Assembly: GCF_028736215.1 (NCBI RefSeq)
Contig: NZ_CP117883.1
Span: forward strand, 2,790,001-2,854,000
Reading direction: 5' to 3'
Origin: Mucilaginibacter sp. KACC 22773
GTDB taxonomy: Bacteria > Bacteroidota > Bacteroidia > Sphingobacteriales > Sphingobacteriaceae
DNA: 64,000 nucleotides
Position 1 is the first letter of the stretch. Each line of letters begins with the position of its first letter. The position numbers were made by a program, and so were the translations under genes. Below are positions 1 to 8,762 of the stretch, in pieces. Below the pieces are notes generated by a model that did not search any database, was not told the origin of the DNA, and worked only from the letters and a program-made list of their open reading frames with translations.

Positions 1-2897
1 CCATTGCCCTGTTTGATACATCGCACGTAGCACAAAATGGCGAATGGTTTTACGAGGGTTTTGGTGGCCACGCCAAAGTAAGCGTAATGCCGCCAAGTGG
101 ATCGGACCTTGTGGCTGTTGAGCAGACGGTAAACGTGATTGAGGATGGTACCGAAGTTACCCAGGTTATTAAGCTTGTAAAAGGTACAATGGTTAGCGGG
201 GTTGTTGCCGCGGCTGGGCACAACATAAGCGGTGCTGTTATTGAAGTTGAAGGCCAGCCATACCTTAACACCCTTACCGGGGCCGACGGCCGTTACCAGA
301 TCAGCCTGCCTCCCACAGATACCAATCTTCTCCCCGGAAGTATTAGTCTTAAAGCATCAAAATCTGGTTTTATATCATTAGCCAAAAATGTGATAGTTGG
401 CGTTTCGCCATTGACCGTTGATTTTACGCTTGGCGACGGCGGCGGTAAAAACATCAGCAGTTTATTGGGTTTCCCGGTGGCACTTGATCAAATGATACCC
501 GATGGAGCCAATGCCTACCGGGTGAGTGGTGCCTTCAATGATCTTACTCCGCTTTTTCCGGCATTGAGCAGCCATGATAAAATAGCGCTGAAGTTTACCA
601 ATGTACGGGTTACGTTTGATGCATCAAACAACCCGATACCAGAGGGAAATAAGGTACAAACCGATGAGACGCAACTCTCGCTCAAGGTATTTAACTTTTT
701 ACCGCTAATACTTAAGCCTGATGGAGAAACCCTGGTTGTTACCGGTACAACAGGTGGTAAAGGAGAGATAAAGGGCAAGCTGCAGTTAGATATGACCGAT
801 GTAACAAACAGCCGGGGTTACCTGCTGGCCAAAAGTTACATACCGCAGTTAATACCAGATAACACCTCATCGCCCGAGGTACCTGTTTTTAGCTCGGGCG
901 GGGTGCCATCTGCATTAACCAAACTGAAGTTTACGGGACCAGATGCCGACATGACGGATTGGGAAGCCGAGGTATACGGCTTTAAAGCGAAAATAGCTTT
1001 TGCCGACAGTTATGTTGATCAGCAAGGCATTCACCTGCAAGGATCGGTAAGTACACCCGACCTGGGCGTTATAAAAACCATCAACTTAAAAATTGAAGAT
1101 TTTGTGCTGAACCCGCAGTTACAGATCAGCAAATTAAAAATAGTAGCTACCGATCTGCCCAAACTATCTATCGGTAGCTGGGAAGCTTCGTTGGCCTCGC
1201 TGGTGTTTACTGAAGACGGCTTTAATTTTGGCGGCAGCATTACCGTGCAAATTCCAAAGTCCGTACCATCTACAGTGAGCTTTTCAGACCTGCGGGTTGG
1301 TAAGGATATTTTTTACGGCGGCAGCTTCAAAATCCCCGATGAGGGTTTAAACCTGCTGAATGTGGTAAAACTGATGCCGGGTAGTACGCCACTTAGCTTT
1401 GGTAAGGCTCCGGGCTCATCAGCCTATAAACTGGCCGGATCGGGCAAGATTAAGTTTGATACGTTTATCACTAAAGAGATCAACCTTCCGGTTTTTGAAA
1501 TACAAACCGACGGACGGTTTATGATAGATGCGCCGACAGATTTCTCGGCCGATTTCGCCTTTGCCCAATTTAAAGTGCAAAGCATCCAGTTCAACACTAC
1601 CGACCAAATTCCTTTTATCGGCGTGCAGGGTGAATTTACAGTAGATGTGCCAATGGTTAAATTCACGGCAGGTGATATCCGCTTTAAAGCTAAAGCAGGC
1701 GGTGGGGTAGAGGCTTCGGTAAGTAAGCTTGGTGCCACAATCGATATCCCGGTAATGAAATCAGAGATCCAGGTGGGTATCAAGGATAATGGTTTTGACG
1801 GCGCGGGATCATTATCAATACCGGGCACTCCTATAAATGCCTCGATTGATTTTCATTACTATAAAGTAACCGGGGGTATTGATGTAGGGGCAGCCTTTAG
1901 TATGGGCACCGTAATACCTGTTGGGGTTATTACTATTGAGCGTGTAGGCGGCGGTTTCAATTACAATAGCGCGGAGAAGAAATTTAAGATAGATATAAAC
2001 GGAGATGTATCGTTTTCAGGAACCGGCACGCTGGTTAAACTCGCCCCTATCGGCGTATCTGTTGAGAGCGGGCCGGTTATTAAAGGGTACGCTACCCTGC
2101 AGGTTGCAGATTACCTGAACTTGGCCCATGCCGATCTGGTGCTGGATATACCTAACCAATATTTTACGGTAGCCGTCACCTCAGATATTGAGCCGATAAA
2201 AGGATTGCTGAAAGCTCATATCCAGGGCGATTTGGTGTTAAGCGGTAAAAGTACCGACAAGTATGTGTTCCTTGGATGCGGCATGGATCTTTCGCTGTTA
2301 GGCCTCATCAATGCCCGGGCAGATTATGCCATGGCGATAGGCCTCAAAAACCCGCGTACCCGTACCGACAGGCTCTCGTATTATTTTGCCAATGCAGCGC
2401 CGGAGTATATCAATACCGAGTTTTCGGGCATCTACCTCAACAGTACAGCTTCGCTCGGGATTCCCGAAAATAAGGCTATTGGTTTTGATGTTTATGTAGC
2501 CAGCGCCAGCGTTTGGTTTTATACAGAATCGAAATCAACCCTGTTGCTCAATTTTGCCGAAAATAGCTACCTGCTTGGCTTATCAGGCAAATATGGGGGC
2601 GGTGCCAAAGCATGTGCCATTGGTTTATGCGTAAGCGCCGGTTTCCAGGCTTGTTATGATATCCGCGGTGGCCGTAATGATACGGATGGCTGGTTTATTT
2701 CAGGATCTGCAGGTGGCAGGGCCGACTTTAGTATAGGTAATTGCAGCCCCAGCTGTAATTCGATAGATACCTGCTGGGACCTGCCACCCGCCGGTGCCAA
2801 AGTTTGCGCTACCGCTAATGTCGACCTCGGTTATTCGCAACGCAAAGGACTCAATTTTGGTATTCACGTAGGTGGCGACCGTTCGGTATGCCCTTAA
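1..2897 (+). CDS. Large secreted/surface protein, 5' end outside window
   Basis: The frame is open from base 3 with no stop before 2895-2897, so the gene starts upstream of the window and 964 residues are visible. Visible residues about 59-103 resemble a carboxypeptidase-regulatory-like (CarboxypepD_reg) beta-sandwich, with a G-x-V pattern followed by a GADGRYQISLP-type strand. The remainder is a long run of beta-rich, glycine/valine-rich sequence without a catalytic motif that I recognise. The last ~110 residues hold eight cysteines, suggesting disulfides in an exported C-terminal region. The next gene starts 11 bp after the stop, so the two are probably cotranscribed. I infer a structural or adhesive surface role; no specific family is claimed. 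Confidence 0.75.
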   Translation, partial: IALFDTSHVAQNGEWFYEGFGGHAKVSVMPPSGSDLVAVEQTVNVIEDGTEVTQVIKLVKGTMVSGVVAAAGHNISGAVIEVEGQPYLNTLTGADGRYQISLPPTDTNLLPGSISLKASKSGFISLAKNVIVGVSPLTVDFTLGDGGGKNISSLLGFPVALDQMIPDGANAYRVSGAFNDLTPLFPALSSHDKIALKFTNVRVTFDASNNPIPEGNKVQTDETQLSLKVFNFLPLILKPDGETLVVTGTTGGKGEIKGKLQLDMTDVTNSRGYLLAKSYIPQLIPDNTSSPEVPVFSSGGVPSALTKLKFTGPDADMTDWEAEVYGFKAKIAFADSYVDQQGIHLQGSVSTPDLGVIKTINLKIEDFVLNPQLQISKLKIVATDLPKLSIGSWEASLASLVFTEDGFNFGGSITVQIPKSVPSTVSFSDLRVGKDIFYGGSFKIPDEGLNLLNVVKLMPGSTPLSFGKAPGSSAYKLAGSGKIKFDTFITKEINLPVFEIQTDGRFMIDAPTDFSADFAFAQFKVQSIQFNTTDQIPFIGVQGEFTVDVPMVKFTAGDIRFKAKAGGGVEASVSKLGATIDIPVMKSEIQVGIKDNGFDGAGSLSIPGTPINASIDFHYYKVTGGIDVGAAFSMGTVIPVGVITIERVGGGFNYNSAEKKFKIDINGDVSFSGTGTLVKLAPIGVSVESGPVIKGYATLQVADYLNLAHADLVLDIPNQYFTVAVTSDIEPIKGLLKAHIQGDLVLSGKSTDKYVFLGCGMDLSLLGLINARADYAMAIGLKNPRTRTDRLSYYFANAAPEYINTEFSGIYLNSTASLGIPENKAIGFDVYVASASVWFYTESKSTLLLNFAENSYLLGLSGKYGGGAKACAIGLCVSAGFQACYDIRGGRNDTDGWFISGSAGGRADFSIGNCSPSCNSIDTCWDLPPAGAKVCATANVDLGYSQRKGLNFGIHVGGDRSVCP

Positions 2898-2907
2898 TTT
2901 TAAACTG

Positions 2908-4914
2908 ATGAAAAGATTTAATTTAATAATAGCATTACTAATTGCGGCCATGGGCTTAAGTGCCCAGCAAATACAAACCGGGGTAGTGGGCGGCCACCTG
3001 CTACCATCAGATAAGCAAGTAACTGTAATGGTGAACGCGCCCGATGCTGGCTCCAAATCGCTTAATATTTTCAAAAAATATAAAAGCTATGAGGTCAGTA
3101 AAGATCAAAGCGGAACAGGGAACTTTAAAAAACAGGCTACGGTAACTTTTCCCGTTTCCTATTCCGAATTTAAAAAACGCGCGGGATCATCGTTGGCTGA
3201 TGAGTTTAAGATGCAGGTAAAAGCGAAGGACGATGCCGAAGCCTGGGCTATCCTGCAAAGCGGTGATGTGCAAAAAATAGGCTATTTTTTTCTTTCCAGG
3301 GAGTTTTTGGAAAGCATTGGGATGATGTGGACAGATACCGACGTGAAGGGTAATTCGCCGGTTACGGTGTACCGGATTTCGGCTGTTGACGCCGGCGGGA
3401 AAGCAGAGGTGATTTATACCGAAGTTGTTTCGGCGGTAAAACGGGTGCCGTTCCCCAGGTTTAAATTGAACAGGGCTTTGGTTGCCGATAGCGTGGTTCA
3501 GCTTACATGGTCCATCCCCGTTCCGGCGTTAAACCCTGCCGTCTTTGCCTCGGTATATAAAAAATCGTCAACCTCAAAACGCTTCACCGTGGTTGCCGAA
3601 CGTTTGATAGTTTATAACCGCGACGATAGTTTGCATGTTTATTTTACTGAAAAGGTAAACCCCGGCGAATTGCTTACCTATTATATGCAACCCTATGATA
3701 TGGCCGGCAACAGGGGGGCGGGCTCTGATCCAACCAGTCATCTCACCAAATCATTTAAAAGTATTGCTGCTATTAGCGGTTTCAAGGTAAAAGATACCAC
3801 CAACGCGCTTTATTTGAGTTGGAACGCGTTACCGAGGCAGGCTGTTTACTCTGGTATCCAGATTCTTAAATCCCGATCGGCTCAAAAGGATTTTGTGGTT
3901 GCAGATACGCTTTCACCTAACGCCGTTAACTACCTGGACCGGAAAGTGCTGCCCAACATGGTATATTATTACCAGGTACGGCCTTTACTGGTGCCGTATC
4001 CGGGTTTTAAGATGCTGCCTACCGCTACTGCAAATGGCTCGATGCAGGTAAAAAAGGAACGACCATCAAAACCGGGCGGACTGACCGCCAAGCAGGATAG
4101 CACCCGATTTATCGTGCTAAGCTGGGATAAAAACCCCGAACTCGATCTTTTTGCCTACTATGTACTTCGCGGCACCTCTGCAAAGGATATGCGGGTCATT
4201 TCGCCGCCTATCCGTGATACGGTTTATCGCGACTCGATGAAATATCTCAATGGTGCAACGCAGTATATATACGCTGTGCAAGTAATGAACCTGGCGCAAA
4301 ATATGAGCGATCTATCCGCACCCGTAGGCATCCGTCCGCTTAAGGCCCAATATGTGGCATCGCCGGCCGGCGTACAAAGCCGCTGGGCCGATAGGGCTGT
4401 TAATCTTCAGTGGGAAAATACCGTCGCTGTTTATGATAACGTGATTGGATATATTGTTTTCAGGCGGGAGAAAGGAGAGCCTCTTTTTAAGGTGATATCA
4501 AAAGTAGAGCGCCTGCCATTCTTCAGGGATACGCTTGTTACACCGGGCAAAACTTACGAATATGGTATTAGCTCAGTTGATGCTTTTGCCAATCAAAGCC
4601 TCTTATCGCCGCTTACGGAATTGATGATACCGACCGATGATTTTATTGCCCCGCCATCAGATCTGTATCTGACCAATAAACCAGAAGGCGTAGGGCTCAG
4701 CTGGCCGGGGAACGACCGTGGTAACCATTATGTTATTTACCGCAGGCCGGCCTCATCCAAAACATTTAGCAAAGTAGCTATGGTTGAAAATGCCAGCACT
4801 TACCTTGATAAAACGGCAGTGCCCGGGGTATTATATGAGTACAAACTGACGGCCCTCCTGGATCAAACAGAAAGTAAAGCCGGGCAGGAAAAAGCGGTCA
4901 GGCGGCAAAAGTAA
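2908..4914 (+). CDS. Secreted fibronectin type III repeat protein
   Basis: This 668-residue protein begins MKRFNLIIALLIAAMGLSAQ, a typical Sec signal peptide. That is why I chose the ATG at 2908 over the in-frame ATG at 2872, which lies inside the previous gene. From about residue 180 onward there are several ~95-residue modules with strand patterns such as LSWNALPRQAVYSGIQI, LSWDKNPELDLFAYYVLRG and VGLSWPGNDRGNHYVIYRR. These are typical of fibronectin type III domains (W in strand B, Y-x-V/Y-R in strand C). No enzyme motif or T9SS tail is visible. It lies 11 bp behind the large secreted protein and probably acts with it outside the cytoplasm. Confidence 0.8.
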   Translation: MKRFNLIIALLIAAMGLSAQQIQTGVVGGHLLPSDKQVTVMVNAPDAGSKSLNIFKKYKSYEVSKDQSGTGNFKKQATVTFPVSYSEFKKRAGSSLADEFKMQVKAKDDAEAWAILQSGDVQKIGYFFLSREFLESIGMMWTDTDVKGNSPVTVYRISAVDAGGKAEVIYTEVVSAVKRVPFPRFKLNRALVADSVVQLTWSIPVPALNPAVFASVYKKSSTSKRFTVVAERLIVYNRDDSLHVYFTEKVNPGELLTYYMQPYDMAGNRGAGSDPTSHLTKSFKSIAAISGFKVKDTTNALYLSWNALPRQAVYSGIQILKSRSAQKDFVVADTLSPNAVNYLDRKVLPNMVYYYQVRPLLVPYPGFKMLPTATANGSMQVKKERPSKPGGLTAKQDSTRFIVLSWDKNPELDLFAYYVLRGTSAKDMRVISPPIRDTVYRDSMKYLNGATQYIYAVQVMNLAQNMSDLSAPVGIRPLKAQYVASPAGVQSRWADRAVNLQWENTVAVYDNVIGYIVFRREKGEPLFKVISKVERLPFFRDTLVTPGKTYEYGISSVDAFANQSLLSPLTELMIPTDDFIAPPSDLYLTNKPEGVGLSWPGNDRGNHYVIYRRPASSKTFSKVAMVENASTYLDKTAVPGVLYEYKLTALLDQTESKAGQEKAVRRQK

Positions 4915-5060
4915 GATATGCCTGGAACCTTTGATGCATTGTAGTACAAGTTTTGAACCGATGTGTGTCGTACACGCTGTTTATGCTAATGGCGCGGGCG
5001 TGGTAAAAAAACAGTACTTTTAAGGGCAGCCTGTGCAATGTAGAAAAACGGGGGCAGTGA

Positions 5061-5399
5061 TCAGGCCTTTTTAACGAATTCTGATTTTAGCGCCATCGCG
5101 CCGAAACCCTCGATCTTACAGTCGATATTGTGATCGCTGTCTACCAAACGAATGTTTTTGACCTTCGTGCCGGCTTTGATAGTTTGGGAGGTACCTTTTA
5201 CAGGGAGGTTTTTAATTGTCACCACCGTATCGCCATCCTGCAGCGTATTACCGTTACTGTCTCTTACTACAAAGGATTCCTCAACCGCGGGCTCTCCCGA
5301 AGAACTCCACTCATGCCCGCATTCCGGACAAACGAGTAAGCTCTCTTGTTCATAAGTATAAGGGGATTGGCAGATCGGACAAGGTGCAAGTTCAGTCAT
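5061..5399 (-). CDS. yjdM: PhnA/YjdM-family zinc-ribbon protein
   Basis: The 112-residue product has an N-terminal zinc ribbon with cysteines at 7, 10, 24 and 27 (CPIC and CPEC). It is followed by the PhnA C-terminal fold with the family pattern [19 protein letters not shown] and [20 protein letters not shown]. Length and order match the E. coli YjdM (PhnA) family, named after the phosphonate operon although most members have no shown role in phosphonate use. It is a single-gene unit: the plus-strand gene ends 146 bp away, and a -7-like element lies just upstream. Confidence 0.9.
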   Translation of the reverse strand: MTELAPCPICQSPYTYEQESLLVCPECGHEWSSSGEPAVEESFVVRDSNGNTLQDGDTVVTIKNLPVKGTSQTIKAGTKVKNIRLVDSDHNIDCKIEGFGAMALKSEFVKKA

Positions 5400-5422
5400 A
5401 GCTATTCAATATATTGAATGTG

Positions 5423-5430
5423 CAAAGGTA
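5423..5430 (-). promoter_or_regulatory. Candidate -7 element for the PhnA-like gene
   Basis: On the minus strand this reads TACCTTTG, matching the Bacteroidota -7 consensus TAnnTTTG, 23 bp before the start codon. No convincing TTTG -33 element is seen at the usual 19-21 bp spacing, so the assignment rests on the -7 match alone. Confidence 0.4.
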
Positions 5431-5601
5431 ACGATTAACAGCCAAATATTTACTATTGATGAACTGGCAAAGGACGAAACCATCCGGGAGGCGGATACGC
5501 TGCTCCCGACCATACCGAACGCTTTTGAGTGAAGTGTAAATGTGCATGCGCTGTCGGCTATTTTGAAATACGTTGCCCCGGGCGGATAGGTGATAGGCCG
5601 G

Positions 5602-6312
5602 TTAAAGGGAAATACCTGTCAACCGGGCACAATTGACCAGCAGTTCATCCTGCCTGCCGGCATCATCCGCCGAACGGTTATAAGGTGCCTGTTTTTGGTG
5701 GTGAAAGTATTGCCCGCTGACCAGTGCGCCTGGTTCATTGCTTGCAGCCAGCCAAACCTGCGTTTGATAGCCTTGTTCCAGGTCATCAGGTGCACCTGCA
5801 CCGCCCATCCTGGTGGGTACCCAGCCCGGATCGACGGCATTGGCCTTCAACCCCGGCCACTTTCTGGCCAACGCTTTGGCTAACATGAGCACATGCAGTT
5901 TGGTATCGGCATAGGAAGGCTTAGCTGTCCATTCCGGGTGACCTGATAAATGCATTCCTGAACTTAAATAAATCAGCCGTTCAGGCTTGTGCATCAAAGC
6001 AGTTAATATATACGGTGCCAGCGTATTTACATGTAACAATTGTTGTGCACTGGTTTGGTAAACGCCTGCGTTATGAATGACTGTATCAAAAGTTCCCAAT
6101 GCATTAGCGTTTTCGGCCAATGTCTTGATGGCCTCCATATCTGCTAAGTCTGCTATAAGTATATCAATAGCGCCGGGCAAGTTTTCCAGCGCCTCTTGCC
6201 CTCTTTTTTCATTACGGGCATGCAGCACCACCTCATGTCCCTGTTTTACTAATTCCCTGGCCGCCAGCTGGCCCAAACCATCCGCGGAACCTGTGATAAA
6301 TATCTTTGCCAT
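5602..6312 (-). CDS. SDR-family oxidoreductase
   Basis: A 236-residue short-chain dehydrogenase/reductase. It begins MAKIFITGSADGLG, with the nucleotide-binding TGxxxGxG motif right at the N-terminus, so the ATG at 6312 is preferred. An in-frame ATG at 6540 would add 76 residues that do not look like an SDR. Other family landmarks are HNAG and the catalytic Y-A-D-T-K (YxxxK). The substrate is unknown. It is the third gene of a co-oriented SDR/AraC/SDR group, but 330 bp and a hairpin separate it from the araC-type gene, so it may be transcribed separately. Confidence 0.85.
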   Translation of the reverse strand: MAKIFITGSADGLGQLAARELVKQGHEVVLHARNEKRGQEALENLPGAIDILIADLADMEAIKTLAENANALGTFDTVIHNAGVYQTSAQQLLHVNTLAPYILTALMHKPERLIYLSSGMHLSGHPEWTAKPSYADTKLHVLMLAKALARKWPGLKANAVDPGWVPTRMGGAGAPDDLEQGYQTQVWLAASNEPGALVSGQYFHHQKQAPYNRSADDAGRQDELLVNCARLTGISL

Positions 6313-6642
6313 TGTATTTGACAACAAAGCTAAATTATCTTTGTTGCGATGAAAAGGCCAATGCCTTTTTTCTGGATTTATTAAACCTACTACAGCTATT
6401 TTGAGAGCGAGATGGTCCCCGTCTTCCGCAAGGTCAATAAAAACCGCAATATAATGTGGTCTGTATTGCCACCTGGCGGGAAGATCATGCCAGTTTAAAA
6501 ACGGAAATTCCTGCGGTAGCTGATAGGTTTTTGAAGTCAACTAAATCCAACTCCAGGATACCCGTGAAGGGTTTGAAGAAGCGGCAGGGTGGTTGTGAAT
6601 TAATCTCCAGCCGCGACAAACAACCCTGCCAAGCTGCCCGGC
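6313..6642 (-). other. Non-coding gap with a terminator-like inverted repeat
   Basis: No convincing gene is seen in these 330 bp. The SDR frame stays open up to 6540, but the encoded residues show no SDR character. An imperfect hairpin at 6583-6630 (arms GGCAGGGTGGTTGT and ACAAACAACCCTGCC) lies just behind the stop of the araC-type gene and could end that transcript. Confidence 0.45.
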
Positions 6643-7473
6643 TTACCTGTATACGCGCGGAACGCTTTTTATCAATAGGGCGTTAGGCGAGTAACCAAAC
6701 TGATTTTTAAAAGCATAAGAGAAATGCGACAGGTTTTCAAAGCCTGCTTCCATATATACATCGCTGGCTTTGCGCTGCTTTTCCGATAACTGGTAATGCG
6801 CCAGCTCCAGCCTTTTTTTGGTGAGCCAGTTTTGCGGTGTGGCATTGAATGACTTCTTAAAATCCCGACGGAAAGTGGCCAGGCTACGTCCGGTCAGGTA
6901 GGCAAATCTATCCAATGTCATATTGAACATATAATGCCGCTCCATAAAATCCGTCAGGTTTATTTTACCAGGCGGTTCGAAGTCAGCCAGTAAACCGTCG
7001 ACATTTTTATCCACCGATCTTAATATTCGAATGGCTTCTTCAATTTTCAGCTCAGCTATATCCGGCGGCAGATTTTCACCCAAGTCAAAATAAGGGATCA
7101 GGGATGCCAGGCAGCTTTCCAACAAGGGATGTTTTGAAAAACTATAGATTTTTTTAAAAGGCTCCGCTCTGCCGACCGCCTGATGCCTGGCGTAAAAATC
7201 CTTTAAACGTTCCTGGGTCAGGTGCATCGCTACCGCCGCGTGTGATCGCCCATCCTTTGGATAATTAATAACAGTAGCCAACTGGTTACGGGGTATTAAA
7301 AAAATATCACCGGCATTAAACACCTGCGTTGCGTCAGCTTGTATGATCTTTGTTTCGCCGGATAAGAACCAAACCAGGATATGGTGCTCAAACATCACTT
7401 CGGTTTTAAAGAGTTTACCTTTAAATTCCGAAAGCTTAATGTCAGCCGTAATATATTTGGTTTCAAATGTCAT
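6643..7473 (-). CDS. AraC-family transcriptional regulator
   Basis: The product is 276 residues. The N-terminal ~170 residues look like a cupin-type sensing domain (HILVWFLSG, FNAGDIFLIPRNQL). The C-terminal ~100 residues carry the paired helix-turn-helix of AraC/XylS proteins, including LATFRRDFKKSFNATPQNWL and ASDVYMEAGFENLSHFSYAF followed by the FGYSP signature. It lies 32 bp behind an SDR gene and is probably cotranscribed with it. The four evenly spaced CGTCA boxes upstream of that gene are the obvious candidate binding sites, which would make the unit self-regulated; this last point is inference. Confidence 0.92.
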   Translation of the reverse strand: MTFETKYITADIKLSEFKGKLFKTEVMFEHHILVWFLSGETKIIQADATQVFNAGDIFLIPRNQLATVINYPKDGRSHAAVAMHLTQERLKDFYARHQAVGRAEPFKKIYSFSKHPLLESCLASLIPYFDLGENLPPDIAELKIEEAIRILRSVDKNVDGLLADFEPPGKINLTDFMERHYMFNMTLDRFAYLTGRSLATFRRDFKKSFNATPQNWLTKKRLELAHYQLSEKQRKASDVYMEAGFENLSHFSYAFKNQFGYSPNALLIKSVPRVYR

Positions 7474-7505
7474 ACGTAAGCGTAAATCTACAAATTAAAA
7501 AAATG

Positions 7506-8528
7506 TCAGTTAACTGGAAATAGTACCGCGGTCATTTCTTCCGTCAATGCCCACAACTTTTGCGCGTTTTCCGCATCAACGGAATAGGGCTGCACCCCTC
7601 TCAGGGATGAAGGGTCATTATAATGATGTTCAATATTTCCTTTATCCAGCTCGGCCACATCTGAATTCTCACAATAAACGCCGCCAATGCCGTTCAATTG
7701 CGGGCTGGTAGCGCACCAAACCGATGTGGCGGCCCCTTGAGCAACATTTTTTAGTTTGGCCGCTACATCAGGAAATAGATTTCCATTTTGATCATGGGTA
7801 CCCATTTGCTGAAATAAAGTGACCGGCGCAACACGCGCAAGGTCGGTACCGATCACAGCACCGGGGTGCACGGAAAAGGCCCTGACATTAAATTCTTTCC
7901 CGCGATAGTCAAGTTCTACGGCGAAAAGGTTATTGGCCGTTTTGGATTGCCCGTAACCCTGTAAAGTTTCGTACGGGCGATGAATAAAATTGGGGTCTTC
8001 GAAATTGAACGGCGCTATCTGATGCCCGAAGGAAGACACATTTATCACGCGCGCGCCATTGGCTTCCTTTAAAGCTGGCCAAAGTTCCGCGGTAAGCTGA
8101 AAATGGCCGAAATGATTGGTAGATAATTGTGATTCATTCCCATCCTTATCGCGCAGCAGCGGCACCCACATAATACCGGCATTATTGATAAGGATATGAA
8201 GGGCATCATTCGCTGCCATGAACCGCCCGGCAAAGGCCGTTATAGATTTAGCATCCATCAGGTCCATTTGTTCGATGGTTACATTATTCATACCTGCTAA
8301 ATTGTTTGCGGCCTTATTACTATCGCGGGCCGGTATAATTACTTTAGCGCCGGCCGCCACAAGGGTTTTCACCGTTTCAAGCCCTATACCTGCGTAGCCA
8401 CCGGTAACAATGGCCGTTTTACCATTCAAATCAATTCCTTTGATAACATCCCGGGCGGTGGAGGCAATGTCAAACCCGGAATGAAGGGGTTGCTGCAGGG
8501 CTCCGTTGTAATTGTCGTTTAATTTCAT
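7506..8528 (-). CDS. SDR-family oxidoreductase
   Basis: A 340-residue short-chain dehydrogenase with TGGYAGIG (cofactor binding), NNAG and the active-site YGQSK (YxxxK). The pattern INVSSFGHQIAPFNFEDPNF and the length are typical of the WWOX/retinol-dehydrogenase-like branch common in Bacteroidota. The actual substrate cannot be read from sequence. It is the first gene of the unit with the AraC-type regulator. Its upstream region holds a perfect TAnnTTTG -7 element and a four-box operator array, so expression is probably inducible. Confidence 0.9.
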   Translation of the reverse strand: MKLNDNYNGALQQPLHSGFDIASTARDVIKGIDLNGKTAIVTGGYAGIGLETVKTLVAAGAKVIIPARDSNKAANNLAGMNNVTIEQMDLMDAKSITAFAGRFMAANDALHILINNAGIMWVPLLRDKDGNESQLSTNHFGHFQLTAELWPALKEANGARVINVSSFGHQIAPFNFEDPNFIHRPYETLQGYGQSKTANNLFAVELDYRGKEFNVRAFSVHPGAVIGTDLARVAPVTLFQQMGTHDQNGNLFPDVAAKLKNVAQGAATSVWCATSPQLNGIGGVYCENSDVAELDKGNIEHHYNDPSSLRGVQPYSVDAENAQKLWALTEEMTAVLFPVN

Positions 8529-8547
8529 TTTCGCTGTTTTTATAAGA

Positions 8548-8555
8548 CAAAAGTA
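8548..8555 (-). promoter_or_regulatory. Candidate -7 element of the SDR-araC unit
   Basis: The minus strand reads TACTTTTG, a full match to TAnnTTTG, 19 bp before the SDR start codon. A good -33 TTTG is missing. The first CGTCA box of the array lies in its place, as expected for an activator-dependent promoter. Confidence 0.55.
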
Positions 8556-8565
8556 GCTGTCTATG

Positions 8566-8637
8566 CGTCAGCACGTTTTGTTTAAAGCGTCAAATTACTT
8601 TGTTCAAAACGTCAATTATATCTTGACTTTTCGTCAA
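8566..8637 (-). promoter_or_regulatory. Operator array: four CGTCA boxes at exact 22-bp spacing
   Basis: CGTCA begins at 8566, 8588, 8610 and 8632, each exactly 22 bp apart. The middle two are embedded in a longer similar unit (TTTGTTTAAAGCGTCAA and TTTGTTCAAAACGTCAA). The last box is part of TTGACTTTTCGTCAA, an imperfectly palindromic element. A 22-bp period is about two helical turns, so all boxes face the same side. The array sits directly upstream of the -7 element of the SDR-araC unit and is the likely binding region of the AraC-type regulator. Confidence 0.6.
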
Positions 8638-8762
8638 TACATTTTTTTTGCATTGTGCTTAACTTTGTAAGTTAAAGATTTTTACATTCCCTTTCTACGC
8701 AGCATATATTAAAGAAAATATTTGGCGCAGATCAAAACATTGGGCAAATCTGATCGCTGGCG

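Noticed and set aside
2700..3074. 124-codon minus-strand ORF over the junction of the first two genes
   Set aside because: Lies opposite two well-supported coding regions.
5457..5531. Plus-strand peptide-like stretch (DELAKDETIREADTLLPTIP) before a TGA
   Set aside because: Too short, without a start or a recognisable family; may be chance.
6313..6540. N-terminal extension of the SDR gene to the ATG at 6540
   Set aside because: The SDR nucleotide-binding motif starts at residue 5 from the ATG at 6312; the extra 76 residues have no SDR character.
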